DNA of 64,000 nucleotides, taken from the NCBI RefSeq assembly GCF_038095995.1, contig NZ_CP146005.1:868001-932000 (forward strand), read 5' to 3'. The notes beneath the pieces were generated by a model, which had not been told where the DNA came from, searched no databases, and saw only the letters and a program-made list of their open reading frames with translations. The stretch's first letter is position 1; the number at the start of each line of letters is the position of its first letter. Both the position numbers and the translations under genes were made by a program. This document shows, piece after piece, positions 9,793 through 19,811 of the stretch. The DNA is from Mesomycoplasma ovipneumoniae. GTDB taxonomy: Bacteria > Bacillota_I > Bacilli_A > Mycoplasmatales > Metamycoplasmataceae.

Positions 9793-11397
9793 ATGCCAAA
9801 ATATATTTTTGTCAGCGGTGGAGTTTTATCCGGGATTGGTAAAGGTGTTTCAGTTGCTTCGGTTGCTAATTTATTAAAAAATTGCGGCTATTCGGTTTAT
9901 ATTTTGAAACTGGATCCATATTTAAATGTTGATCCAGGGGTTTTATCACCTTATGAACATGGTGAAGTTTTTGTAACCGCCGATGGTGGTGAAACTGATT
10001 TAGATTTAGGTCATTACGAGCGATTTGTTGGTCAAAATTTTTCAAAAGATTCAAATCACACAAGTGGTAAAATTTTACTTTCAATTATTAAGAAAGAAAG
10101 AAAAGGTTTTTATCAAGGAAAAACTGTCCAAATAATTCCGCATGTAATTGATGAAATTATTTCGCGAATCAAAAGTGTTGGTAATAAATACCAAAGTGAT
10201 TTTATTTTAGTTGAAATTGGTGGGACTGTTGGTGATATGGAATCAAATCCGTTTTTCTTTGCAGCTTCACAGATGGCCGCTGAGTCAAATTTTAAAAATG
10301 TGTTTTTTATTCACACAACCTACATTCCTTTTTTGAATGCTTCTAATGAATTTAAAACTAAACCGGCTCAGTTTTCTATAGCTGAATTAAATTCGCGCGG
10401 AATTCGTGCAAATGCGATTTTTTTGCGTCTTGAACATGATCAAATTGATGATCATGTTGCAAAAAAAGTTGCAAAAAGTGCCTTTTTGCCATTAGAAAAT
10501 GTTATTGTAATTCCGAATCTTAAAAATATCTACCAACTTCCGTTGTTATTAGAAAAAAGTAACCTATTAAATGCTATTTTTTCACATTTTGAATTAGAAC
10601 ATAGACAACCTAAATTAGACAAATGGCGAGATTTTACTAATTTATTATTAAAAAAATGAGATAAAACAATAAAAATAGGTGCACTTGGAAAATACACACA
10701 ATTTTTAGATGCTTATAAGTCAATTTTAGAAGCGCTAAAAATAACAGCCGCCTACCAAAAAATAAATTTAGAATTAGAATTTATTAATACCGCTGATCTA
10801 AACTTTTCAACTAGTCAGTTAGAAAAATTTGATGGAATAATAATTTTACCAGGTTTTGGTTTTCGTGGATTTGAAAATAAAGTAGAATCTGCTATTTTTA
10901 CTTATCAAAATAATATTCCAACATTTGGAATTTGCCTTGGAATGCAAGCAATGACAGTTGCAATTGCGCGACTAAATGGGATTAAAAACGCACATTCAGC
11001 TGAATTTTTAGCAGAAAAACCTAACCAAACAAGTGTTCTTGATTATAATAAAATTGATGGTTCTAAACTTCAAATTGGTGGAACTCTCAGACTTGGTGAG
11101 TATAAGGTTGTTTTTGCGCAAAATTCCAGAATTGCCCAAATTTATGGAACTTCTTTTGCATATGAAAGACACCGTCATCGATTTGAAGTTGTTCAAAAAT
11201 ATGTTAACCAACTTGAGAATTCTGACTTTAGTTTTACTGGCCGAGATTCAGTTTCTAATTTAATTGAAGTTTGTGAATCTAAATCTCATATTTTTTATAT
11301 TGGTGTCCAATATCATCCTGAATTTGTAACAAGACCGCTAGAATCTCACCCGCTTTTTAATAGCTTCTTTGAAACAATTATTAAAAATAAGTACTAA
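9793..11397 (+). CDS. pyrG: CTP synthase
   Basis: A 534-residue enzyme, the normal length, that aminates UTP to CTP with glutamine. The synthetase domain opens with KYIFVSGGVLSGIGKGV (P-loop), followed by LKLDPYLNVDPG and YERF. After the in-frame TGA at 10657-10659 the glutamine amidotransferase domain follows, with the oxyanion region LPGFGFRG, the nucleophile elbow GICLGMQ (Cys) and the catalytic His/Glu segment QYHPEF. It converges on pgsA with a single base between the two stop codons. The product is cytosolic. Confidence 0.97.
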
Positions 11398-11398
11398 A

Positions 11399-11992
11399 TT
11401 ATTGTTTTTTTACTAATTTAAAAACAGGGGCAACATAATAAATCCCAGAAATCACTGATATAATTGCTGCAAAAATAGTTGTTAAATTAAATAAATAATA
11501 GTGTTTTATAAAAATTTCAGTACTAATTGAGTATCCAAGGAAAATAATAATAATCGCTAAAATTTGTAAAACTGTCTTTAGTTTTCCTAAAAAATTAGCA
11601 GCTACGTTAATATTTTTTTTCGCAAGAAAAATACGAAAGCCATCAACAATAATGTCGCGCAAAACAAAAACCAAAACAAGATATCACGGCGTTAATTCTA
11701 AATAAGATAAGAGAAAAAAGGTTGTGGTTGTCAGTATTTTATCAGTTATTGGGTCAAAAATTTTGCCTAATTCTGACTCAAGTCTAAATTTTCGGGCAAG
11801 GTAACCATCAAGAAAATCGGTCAAACTTGAAGCAACAAAAAAGAAAAACGCTATATAAAATAGCGAAAAATAATTATATTTGGAAAAAAGAAAGAGTAAA
11901 ATAAAAATTATTAAGCCGCCAAGAAGACGAAAAAAAGTTAAAAAATTAATAAAATAAAATAAAATATCTATTTTTTTCTTCATTTTTTTCAA
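11399..11992 (-). CDS. pgsA: CDP-diacylglycerol-glycerol-3-phosphate 3-phosphatidyltransferase
   Basis: A 197-residue integral membrane enzyme that makes phosphatidylglycerol phosphate from CDP-diacylglycerol. It carries the full CDP-alcohol phosphotransferase signature D-G-x2-A-R-x8-G-x3-D-x3-D as [19 protein letters not shown] followed by PITD. Several hydrophobic helices surround it. The start at ATG 11992 lies inside the end of the upstream hypothetical gene (25-bp overlap), which suggests translational coupling. It is the last gene of the rpsP operon. Confidence 0.93.
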
Positions 11993-12612
11993 AAAGGTAG
12001 CTTAATCGGTTTTGTCGGAATGCGATTTTGATCAAAATATTGCTGACTTAATGTTGAGAGATCGTCAATTTTAACTTTTTTTTGTTTTAAATCAGCAATT
12101 AAATGACTATAGTATTTCAAAAAGCGGATTTTTTCGTCATTATATAATCCAAGGATAGTTTTGTCAAATTTTTTCAAATAACTAGCAAAATCAGTAAAAT
12201 AATTAAGTTCCTTAGTATTATGTTTTGCTCATAAATTTGATTTACTTTTGGATAAAATATTTATATTATTGAAAAAAATTTTTTCAGTTTCATACCCTGT
12301 TTGAATAATTTGGGACACAACTTGATCATTTTGGAGAACCTCAAGGTGAACGCGTGCTAAATTGTTTACATCTGACATTTTAAGATTAGCGCCAACAACA
12401 AAATTTGATACTAAATCAATATTTTTTTCAATTATTACAATAATTCGTGCTAAAAAAATTGCTAAGGTTTTGTTGCTTAATTCCTTAAGTTCAGCTTTTT
12501 CTATCTTTAGTCGCCTTAATTTAAGACGATTTGAAATAAAACCATAGGCTAAAAATCCTATGATTAGTGTTGTGAGCAGTGCAATTACGACTATTAAATT
12601 AGTATCAACCAT
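11968..12612 (-). CDS. hypothetical single-pass membrane protein
   Basis: 214 residues with one N-terminal membrane segment ([20 protein letters not shown]) and a mostly helical, charged cytoplasmic remainder. Read with code 4 it runs through TGA near 11990 and ends KKWRKK at TAG 11968. No family is recognised. It is wedged between topA and pgsA with overlap into pgsA, so it belongs to the operon and may have a housekeeping role in mycoplasmas. Confidence 0.75.
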
Positions 12613-12638
12613 AAATAAAAATTAAAAAATATAGCTAT

Positions 12639-14543
12639 CTATTTTGTTTTTTTCTTAAATTTTGCCTTAAAATTATAGGTATTTTTGCTTTCAGGATCAG
12701 GTTTTAGAAAGCGACATTTAGGAAAACCACTACATGCAATAAAACGCTGTGAAGTTTTTCGATTGTAACGATAAACCAAATCCATACTGCATTCAGGACA
12801 TTTTTCACCAGTTGTTTCAATTTCCATAACTATTTTTTCAAGCGGTTTTGATGAATCTGTAATTTGCTCTATTTTTGTCCAAAAATTATCAAGAAATTCT
12901 TTATAATCTTGTTTTCCTTGAGCAATCAAGTCAAGTTCTTCTTCAATTTTAGCCGTAAAATTAGTATTAATAATATCTGGTGAAATTTTTAAAAGATTTT
13001 CCAAAACTATTCGCCCAAATTCGCTCGGAATTAACGCTTTTGACTCACTTTGAACATATAAGTGATCTTTAAGTTTTTTCACTGAGATTGCAAAAGTTGA
13101 TGGACGGCCAACTTTGATATCATCTAACTTTTCAATTAAAGTACCATCATTAAATCTTGCCGGTGGTTGGGTTTCATGCCTGGATTCTTTAATAGTTTTC
13201 TCAAAATTTGACTCAACTTCAAATTTTGAGTCAACTAAATTATCTAATGATTCAAATTCAGGTTTGAATTTTAATTCAGGAAGTTCAGTTGCCTTGAAGT
13301 ATCCATCAAATACAAATTCTGAAAATGAATAAGTAAAATTGTGTTTTTTTGAGGATGTTTTAAATAATAGACGGGTAATTTTCCGAACAGGAACTTCCAT
13401 CATTGCTGCAAGTGTTGTATTATAAACTAATTGGTAAATTTGGAAATCTAGTTGACTTAAAGGATATTTTTCTTTTGCTTGTTCAGGGCTAAGTTCTAAA
13501 TCTGTTGGTCTAATGGCCTCGTGGGCATCTTGATCACCAGCAAAACCTTTGATTGATTTAGCTATATAATCTTTACCAAAATTTTTTGAAATAAATTCGC
13601 GTCCTTTTTGAAGAAAAGTTTCACTAAGACGAGTTGAATCAGTTCTTGGATAGGAAATTAAACCATGATCTCCAAAACCTTCATAAAGTTTTTGTAGTGA
13701 TAATGAAACAGAAGAAGACGAATACTGCGACATCTTTTTAAAAACAGTCGCTTGTTTTAAAGGTGAAATTTTAGCATCCTTTTTTTGGGAAACCTTAAAT
13801 TCATCAAGAATTAGAAACGGATTAGCTTTAATTTCATTTGTGATTTCTGCCAGAGATTCTTGGGAAAAAATCCAGTCAGCTTTTTTGGACTCATTTTCAG
13901 GATTATAGTAATTAACCTCAAAAGAATTGTGTTTTTCATCTTTTAATAGAATTGAAAGATTAAAATAAACCTCGGGAATAAAAGCTTTAATTTCTTCTTC
14001 CCTTTCAACAACTAACTTTAGTCCAATAGATTGGACACGTCCAGCAGCAGGAATTTTAGGTGCATTTTGAATTTTAGTTTTTAACAACGAAGAAAGACGA
14101 AAGCCAATAATTCGATCAAGCATTCGTCTAGTTTGCTGGGAATTTACCAAATTTTGATTGATACGATCCGGATTTTCAAGAGCAGAAATAATTGCTGGTT
14201 TTGTAATTTCGTTATATTTTATCCGTTCATATTTATCACCGACATCTAGATATTCAACAAGTGAAGCACCAATTGCCTCACCCTCGCGATCAGCATCGGT
14301 TGCTATAATGACTGTTTTAGCTTTTTTTGCTAATTTTTTTAATTCAGTTACAGTTTTTCTCTTAGTTTTATCAATTACATAAGAAGGTGTTCAGGTTTTT
14401 AAATTAATTCCAAGCCCAAATTCACCGGTTTTAGCCAAATTTGTAATGTGACCAACACAAGATGTTACTGTATAAGATGAATCTAGATAAGATGAAATCG
14501 TATTGATTTTATTTGGAGATTCAACAATTATTAGCTTTTCCAC
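12639..14543 (-). CDS. topA: DNA topoisomerase I
   Basis: 634 residues. The TOPRIM domain begins EKLIIVESPNK and holds the acidic motif ATDADREGEAIG. The active-site tyrosine lies in the GLISYPRTDST segment. There is one C-terminal zinc ribbon (CPECSMDLVYRYN ... CSGFPKCRF) rather than the several in E. coli. I place the start at GTG 14543, where similarity to the family begins. The enzyme relaxes negative supercoils. It sits between rplS and an unknown gene. Confidence 0.95.
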
Positions 14544-14558
14544 GATTTAAGGACAATT

Positions 14559-14921
14559 TTAACTTTTTAATTCTTTTCTTTTAATTTCTTTAAGACGTGC
14601 AGATTTTCCAGAACGTTCCTTCATATAATATAATTTTGCGCGACGAACTTTGTTTGAACGGACAACTTCAATTTTGTCAACAAGTGGAGAATGAAGTAAA
14701 AATGTTCTCTCAACACCAACGCCGTGGGAAATTTTACGAACCACAAAGCTTGAAGATAGCCCATTTTTCTTAAATTTAATTACTAAACCTTCAAAAATTT
14801 GAATTCTACTTTTATTACCTTCTTGAATTTTAACGTGAACACGAACGTTATCGCCTGGCTGAAAAGTTTGGAAATCACGTATTTGGGTTGCTTCAACAAT
14901 TTCCATTAATCTTGTTTGCAT
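14559..14921 (-). CDS. rplS: 50S ribosomal protein L19
   Basis: 120 residues, normal for L19, with the typical [13 protein letters not shown] and [13 protein letters not shown] stretches and a basic C-terminus. It binds the 30S-50S interface region of the large subunit. The start ATG 14921 has an AAGGAG site. It follows trmD, as in most Firmicutes and Mollicutes. Confidence 0.97.
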   Translation of the reverse strand: MQTRLMEIVEATQIRDFQTFQPGDNVRVHVKIQEGNKSRIQIFEGLVIKFKKNGLSSSFVVRKISHGVGVERTFLLHSPLVDKIEVVRSNKVRRAKLYYMKERSGKSARLKEIKRKELKS

Positions 14922-14982
14922 GTCTTACTCCTTAAAAATTTTTTTGTTGATTTATAAATTATAATAAAAAAAATTTATTTAA

Positions 14983-15666
14983 CTATTTTTTTTCTTTAAA
15001 TTTTATATACTTCTCTCATAAATCAGGGCGTTTTTTTTGGGTATTAATTTCTCTTTGCTTTTGACGCCAGGATTCAATTTCTTTATGATTGCCTGAAATT
15101 AAAACTTCAGGAACTAATAACCCACGAAAATTTGCTGGTCGAGAATATTGAGGATAATCTAATAAAAAATTATTAAAAGTTTCATTATCTAAAGAATTTG
15201 GGTTTATTACGTTTGGCTGTAAACGCGAAATTGCATCAATTATTGCCATTGCAGCTATTTCGCCCCCAGTTAAAACAAAATCACCTAAAGACAATTCAAA
15301 ATCGATGAAATTATCAATAATTCTTTGATCAAAACCTTCATAATGACCACATAAAAGAGTTATTTCTGGCTCTTTTGCTAATTTTTTTGCAATATTTTGG
15401 TCAAATTTTTTACCTTGAGGGCTCAGAGCTATTTTTATGCCTCCAACCTTTTCAAGAGCATCAACAACTGGCTGAATTTGCAAAAGTAAACCAGGGCCAC
15501 CGCCATAAACATAATCATCTACTTTTTGATGCTTATTTTGACTAAAATCGCGAAAATTAATAATATTAACTGATATATCTCCTCTTTGAATTGCCTTTCC
15601 AATGATTGATTCAGAAGTAAAGGTTTCAAAATAGCGGGGAAACAATGTTAAAACATTAATTTTCAT
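14983..15666 (-). CDS. trmD: tRNA (guanine-N1-)-methyltransferase
   Basis: 227 residues. It methylates G37 of tRNAs using S-adenosylmethionine in the SPOUT trefoil-knot fold. Motifs seen are KINVLTLFPRYF at the start, DDYVYGGGPGLLL, LCGHYEGFDQRI and ELSLGDFVLTGGE. Read in code 4 it continues past TGA 15013-15015 to TAG 14983, adding ten residues. It lies between rpsP and rplS. Confidence 0.96.
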
Positions 15667-15687
15667 CTTTTAAGTTTTGAAAGAACT

Positions 15688-15951
15688 TTATGCTGAATGT
15701 TTTTGTTCTAAAAAAGTTTCAAAAATACCTTTTTTAGAAAAAATAGTTCGCACAGTGTTTGTTGTTTGAGCGCCTATATGCAATCAACGATATGTTTTTT
15801 CTAAATTAACCCTAGCAACTTTTTTCTGAGGATCATAAAATCCAAGTGATTCAATAAAACGACCATCACGAGGTGCACGCACATCTGCGACAACTATTTT
15901 ATAAATTGGACTAAATTTAGAGCCCATTCTTTGAAGACGAATTTTTACCAT
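15688..15951 (-). CDS. rpsP: 30S ribosomal protein S16
   Basis: 87 residues beginning [19 protein letters not shown] and containing [15 protein letters not shown], both diagnostic for S16. An internal TGA (Trp, YRWLH) breaks it under the standard code, so it is easily missed. It is the first gene of the rpsP-trmD-rplS cluster, with 21 bp to trmD. Confidence 0.96.
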
Positions 15952-16383
15952 TTTAGTTCCTTTACTAGCTTTTTTGGGTTATTTTCATTAAGCAATTAAA
16001 TAATTATATCATAAAATAATAAAAAAACAAATTTTTAAATAATTTTTGAGCGTGAAAAATCTAAAAAGATTAGCAAACACAGTTAATTTTATTGTTTCTT
16101 GAAATATATTAAATATTTAGTTAAAATATTCTCTAAGAAAAGTGGTTCTAATTTTTTTTAACAGTTGATTGTTGCGTTATAGCGATAAATTTTGTTTTTT
16201 TATGGTTATTTACTAAAACAAAGGAACTTTTTTCGAAGCTTTTCATCATAGGATTGATGTGGCTAGTTTTGCAAAAATCTTTGTTGATAAAATTATTTAA
16301 ATCTAAATTGTTTCATAAATTTCCAAATTAGAATTGAATAAAGATATTTTACCATAAAATCTAAATTTTTTAAATTTAAACAT
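15952..16383. other. intergenic AT-rich DNA before the relic
   Basis: No supported gene. The rpsP operon promoter should lie at the left edge. The rest may include decayed insertion sequence DNA but I could not align it confidently. Confidence 0.4.
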
Positions 16384-16893
16384 AAAAATTTTAACTTAAA
16401 AAGTAAAATTACAAAATTTTTAAACTGCTTTTTAGTTAAAATACTGGCAAAAATCATAAAAAAAACTACTATTTAAACTCAATGCAAATAGAAAACTCGT
16501 TTTTATTTGCGTCGAGCCTAAAAAAACATATGAAGTTTTGAAAGAACAAAAACCAAAAGCCATAAATTTGTAGATTTCTAAACGGTTAAATTTAAGGCAT
16601 TCCATCATATTTAAAAATATAATGGATAATTCGCACTGTCTGATTTTATTAGACAAAAAACATAACTAAGTCCCCCTTAATTCTAAAATCCAAATTTATT
16701 AATTATTCTTAGTTAGATTTATTATAACATAATTTTATTTTAGACCAAGCATTTTTTTTTTTTTTTGCAGAAGGTTAATTTTAGAATAATAAAATTAAGA
16801 TTTTAGCGTCAAAAAACGTGATTTAGCGGTATTTTTGCGTATTTATATTCGCTAAAAAGTGAATTTTTGGCATCAAACTGTAAAACTCAGGAG
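16384..16893 (-). repeat. decayed IS1634-like relic R1
   Basis: One of four copies of an old element fragment. Shared blocks include TTTAAACTCAATGCAAATAG, TTCTAAACGG and AAGGCATTCCATCATATTTA. A poly-T run follows, and the end AAACTGTAAAACTCAGGA is a degraded form of the IS1634 inverted repeat. The relic reads leftward. A minus-strand open stretch (16432-16656) lies in it but has no transposase motif. Unlike the other copies, R1 is not interrupted. Confidence 0.7.
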
Positions 16894-17217
16894 TTTTGTT
16901 AATTATTCTTTTGTGGTTAAATATTAACAAAAGGTCTACTATAATTTCAAGGCGGTAAATTCTTTATTAAATAAAATTTAGTCACCCAATGAAATTAAAA
17001 ATTCGGAAAAATATTGCAAAAATTTCAAATTGTGCTATAATTATTTTGCATTTTTAAATTAACAGCATTAAATATTGTTAAAAAAAATTCAAAATTTGTC
17101 AAGATTTGTGAGTATCCTGCTGTTGGTGAAAACATTAGATTTTGAATTCATTTAATAAATATTTAGTTTTCTCTTTTTAGTCTAAAAATGCAAATTAAAT
17201 TAGTAAAAGGAGAAAAA
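16894..17217. other. rpsD upstream region
   Basis: AT-rich, about 320 bp, no gene. It should hold the rpsD promoter, though no single TATAAT box stands out. The AAAAGGAGAAAA ribosome site ends just before ATG 17218. Confidence 0.45.
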
Positions 17218-17835
17218 ATGTCACGCTATACAGGCCCAATTTTTAAAAAATCACGTCGTGTTGGCTTTTCTATTCTTGAAACTGGAAAAGAATTTGCAAA
17301 AGGTAAACAACGAAAATACGCACCAGGGCAACATGGTCAAAGACGTTCAAAACTTTCTGACTACGGTGTTCACCTTCGTGAAAAACAAAAAGTCCGTTTT
17401 ATGTACGGTTTATCAGAAAAACAGTTTAGAAATACATATAAAAAAGCAACTAAAAAAACTGGTATTGCCGGAACTTTATTCTTACAGGCGCTCGAATCTC
17501 GACTTGATAATTCCGTATATCGCGCAGGATTTGCCGAAACTCGTCGTCAAGCTCGTCAATTAGTTAGCCACGGTCATTTTTTGGTTAATGGAAAAAAAGT
17601 TAATATTCCATCATATCAATTAAGACAAGGTGATACATTTGAATTAACTAAGTTAAAAAATGAAAAAATCCGTAAAAACGAGCAAATTTTAACAGCATTG
17701 GAAACAAAAACAGCCGCACCTTGGCTTGAAGTCGATAAACAAAATTTCAAAGTTGTTTTTTCTCGTCGTCCGGAACGTTCTGAGTTAAATCAGGAAATTA
17801 AAGAATCACTAATTGTTGAGTTCTACAGTAAATAA
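17218..17835 (+). CDS. rpsD: 30S ribosomal protein S4
   Basis: 205 residues, standard for S4. It starts [17 protein letters not shown], with [10 protein letters not shown] and an S4 RNA-binding domain [20 protein letters not shown]4 nucleates 30S assembly by binding the 16S rRNA 5' domain. ATG 17218, behind a strong ribosome site, fits the family better than an in-frame ATG at 17188. It is a single-gene unit followed by a terminator. Confidence 0.97.
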   Translation: MSRYTGPIFKKSRRVGFSILETGKEFAKGKQRKYAPGQHGQRRSKLSDYGVHLREKQKVRFMYGLSEKQFRNTYKKATKKTGIAGTLFLQALESRLDNSVYRAGFAETRRQARQLVSHGHFLVNGKKVNIPSYQLRQGDTFELTKLKNEKIRKNEQILTALETKTAAPWLEVDKQNFKVVFSRRPERSELNQEIKESLIVEFYSK

Positions 17836-17855
17836 TCTAATATTCTATATAATTG

Positions 17856-17890
17856 AAAAATCCAAACCTTGATTAGTTTGGATTTTTTTT
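17856..17890 (+). terminator. rpsD terminator
   Basis: Stem AATCCAAAC / GTTTGGATT with an 8-base loop, followed by a T-run: a classic intrinsic terminator 20 bp after the rpsD stop. Confidence 0.85.
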
Positions 17891-17901
17891 GTTAAAAATG
17901 G

Positions 17902-17907
17902 TATAAT
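17902..17907 (+). promoter_or_regulatory. -10 box of rpiB-mutM
   Basis: TATAAT in GGTATAATTTAAC, 23 bp before ATG 17931, with an AGGGGG ribosome site between. Confidence 0.65.
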
Positions 17908-17930
17908 TTAACAAAAAATAAGGGGGAAAA

Positions 17931-18365
17931 ATGCCAAAAAAATTTGCTATATCTTCTGATCATGCTGGTTTTGAGAGAAAAAAAGAAATAATTCAATATC
18001 TTGAATCCTTAGGTCATCAAGTTACCGACCTAGGGCCATATAATGATGAGTCAAGTTCTTATGCAATTTATGGGAAAAAATTAGCTAATTTTTTACTTGA
18101 AAATGAAAATCAGATCGGAATTGGAATTTGTGGAACAGGTCTTGGTATGTCTTATGCGCTAAATCGTTTTAAAGGAATTCGTGCCGCAAGAGTAACAAAT
18201 GAAAATGATGCTTTTTTGGCCAAATTACATAATAATGCAAATGCTCTAGCTCTTTCAGGTAGATTTAATTCCCTTGAAGAATCTAAAAAAATTATTGATA
18301 AATTTTTAGAAGCCCACTACGAAGCTGGCCGGCACCAATCTCGAATTGACGAATTGGACAAATAA
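17931..18365 (+). CDS. rpiB: ribose-5-phosphate isomerase B (RpiB/LacA-LacB family)
   Basis: 144 residues. It interconverts ribose-5-phosphate and ribulose-5-phosphate. Typical features are AISSDHAGFERK near the N-terminus, the GICGTGLGMSYALNR phosphate/active-site segment with its cysteine, and RAARVTNENDA. A galactose-6-phosphate isomerase subunit has the same fold, but there is no partner subunit or tagatose gene nearby, so RpiB is the better name. It ends one base before the mutM start. Confidence 0.92.
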   Translation: MPKKFAISSDHAGFERKKEIIQYLESLGHQVTDLGPYNDESSSYAIYGKKLANFLLENENQIGIGICGTGLGMSYALNRFKGIRAARVTNENDAFLAKLHNNANALALSGRFNSLEESKKIIDKFLEAHYEAGRHQSRIDELDK

Positions 18366-18366
18366 A

Positions 18367-19185
18367 ATGCCTGAATTGCCAGAAGTTGTAACCGTTGTAA
18401 ATGCCTTAAAAAACGAGATTATCGGTAAAAAAATAGTCAATGTTTTGGCTAAAGATGAAAGTTTTGTAAAAGAAATTTCATTTGTTGAATTTCAAAAAAT
18501 ATTGAAAAATTCAACTATAATTGATGTTCAAAATAGGGCTAAACATATTTTATTTTTCTTAGATAACCAAAAAGTTTTACTCTCACATTTACGAATGAAC
18601 GGGAAATATTTTACTTATAAGTACCCAAAATGAAATAAATTTGACTATATTTCCTTTATTTTTTCAGATAATTCAGTTTTAAATTATAATGATAGTCGAA
18701 AATTCGGGACTTTTGTTATTAGAGATCGTTTTAATTTATTCAAAACTAAACCCTTAGTCGATTTAGGACCCGAACCTTTTTATATAAATGTTGAGGATTT
18801 TTACCAAAAAGTCAAAAAATCAGCTCGCTCAATCAAATCGATTTTACTTGATCAGAAAATAATGAGCGGGCTAGGAAATATTTATGCTGATGAGGTTTGT
18901 TTTGCGGCTAAAATTTCTCCAGACAAAATTGCTAACCAAATAACCTTAGAACAAGCAAAAATAATCGTTGAAAAGAGCAAAGAAATTCTGCAAAAATCAA
19001 TCGAATTAGGCGGCTCAAGTATAAATTCATATACTTCTTTGAATGCTAAAGAAGGTAAATTTCAAAATTTTTTGAAAGTGCACACTAAAAAAAATTTACC
19101 TTGTACCAAGTGCAATGAAAAAATTATAAAAGTTGTTGTTGGTGGCAGAGGAACTTATTTTTGTCCAAATTGCCAAATTGAATAA
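18367..19185 (+). CDS. mutM: formamidopyrimidine-DNA glycosylase
   Basis: 272 residues. It excises 8-oxoguanine and cuts the abasic site. The N-terminus PELPEVVTVV after Met provides the catalytic proline and glutamate. The helix-two-turn-helix contains GLGNIYADE, and the C-terminal zinc finger is CTKCNEKI ... FCPNCQ. One in-frame TGA is read as Trp. Its last 78 bp lie inside the 139-bp segment duplicated by MITE copy B, but the gene itself is complete. Confidence 0.95.
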
Positions 19186-19246
19186 AAAAACCTATAAATT
19201 CATAGGTTTTTTTATTCAATTTTACTTTTTATTAGCTCTCAAAATT
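19108..19246. repeat. 139-bp target duplication of MITE copy B (left arm)
   Basis: Exact repeat of 19673-19811, starting AAGTGCAATG and ending CTCTCAAAATT. It covers the mutM 3' end, the shared terminator and a copy of the last codons of ligA. It is the functional mutM end; its ligA part is a leftover. Confidence 0.93.
19184..19213. terminator. bidirectional terminator after mutM
   Basis: Stem AAAAACCTATAAA / TTCATAGGTTTTT with A-rich and T-rich flanks, usable in both directions. It is duplicated at 19749-19778. Confidence 0.8.
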
Positions 19247-19672
19247 CCCGAGTTTCCCAGTTTTAAGACAAAAATTCACTTTTTAGTGAATATAAATATG
19301 AAGAAACACCCGTAAATCGGTGTTTTTTTAATGTAAAACCTTAATTTTATAAGTAGCATTTGGTAGCATTTTAAGTAATTTTATGGTATAATTATAAATT
19401 ATGAAAAAACAAAAATTAACTAAGTTGGTTTAGTATCGATGTTGCAAAAATTAAGACAAAGGGTTGAATTTAACACTTTAGATCAGCAAATTATATTTAA
19501 AAAACACGATGGTGTCCCTAGCGATCCAAACATTTGAAATAGATATGATTTTTACTTTGATATCTTAATAAATCACTAATAAAATTGTAACCAACTTTTA
19601 CCAAAAAACTTAAAAAAGTCCCTAAAACCGGATACTTTTTTAAAATTACCTTATGAAACTGGGAAACTCGGG
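19247..19672 (+). mobile_element. MITE copy B: 426-bp internally deleted IS1634-like element
   Basis: Same length and, on reading, the same sequence as copy A (4764-5189), with perfect CCCGAGTTTCCCAG / CTGGGAAACTCGGG ends. It carries a TATAAT box, the ATG with a 10-codon stub, and the terminal 3' coding part, but no catalytic core. It landed between the convergent genes mutM and ligA. The full-length copy in this window (33240-35146) differs at scattered positions, so the direct parent is probably another copy. Confidence 0.93.
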
Positions 19673-19811
19673 AAGTGCAATGAAAAAATTATAAAAGTTG
19701 TTGTTGGTGGCAGAGGAACTTATTTTTGTCCAAATTGCCAAATTGAATAAAAAAACCTATAAATTCATAGGTTTTTTTATTCAATTTTACTTTTTATTAG
19801 CTCTCAAAATT
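19673..19811. repeat. 139-bp target duplication of MITE copy B (right arm)
   Basis: Repeat of 19108-19246. Here the ligA 3' end (stop at 19777-19779) is the functional one and the mutM tail is the leftover. Confidence 0.93.
19749..19778. terminator. terminator after ligA (duplicated copy)
   Basis: Second copy of the hairpin at 19184-19213. It lies immediately beyond the ligA stop on the minus strand, so each of the two genes now has a private copy. Confidence 0.8.

Noticed and set aside
12639..14543. topA as a pseudogene because it breaks into several ORFs
   Set aside because: All breaks are TGA codons at tryptophan-compatible positions; code 4 gives one complete frame.
16432..16656. 74-codon minus-strand ORF
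   Set aside because: It lies inside relic R1; the equivalent stretch in other relics is interrupted and it has no transposase motif, so it is chance open frame in old IS DNA.
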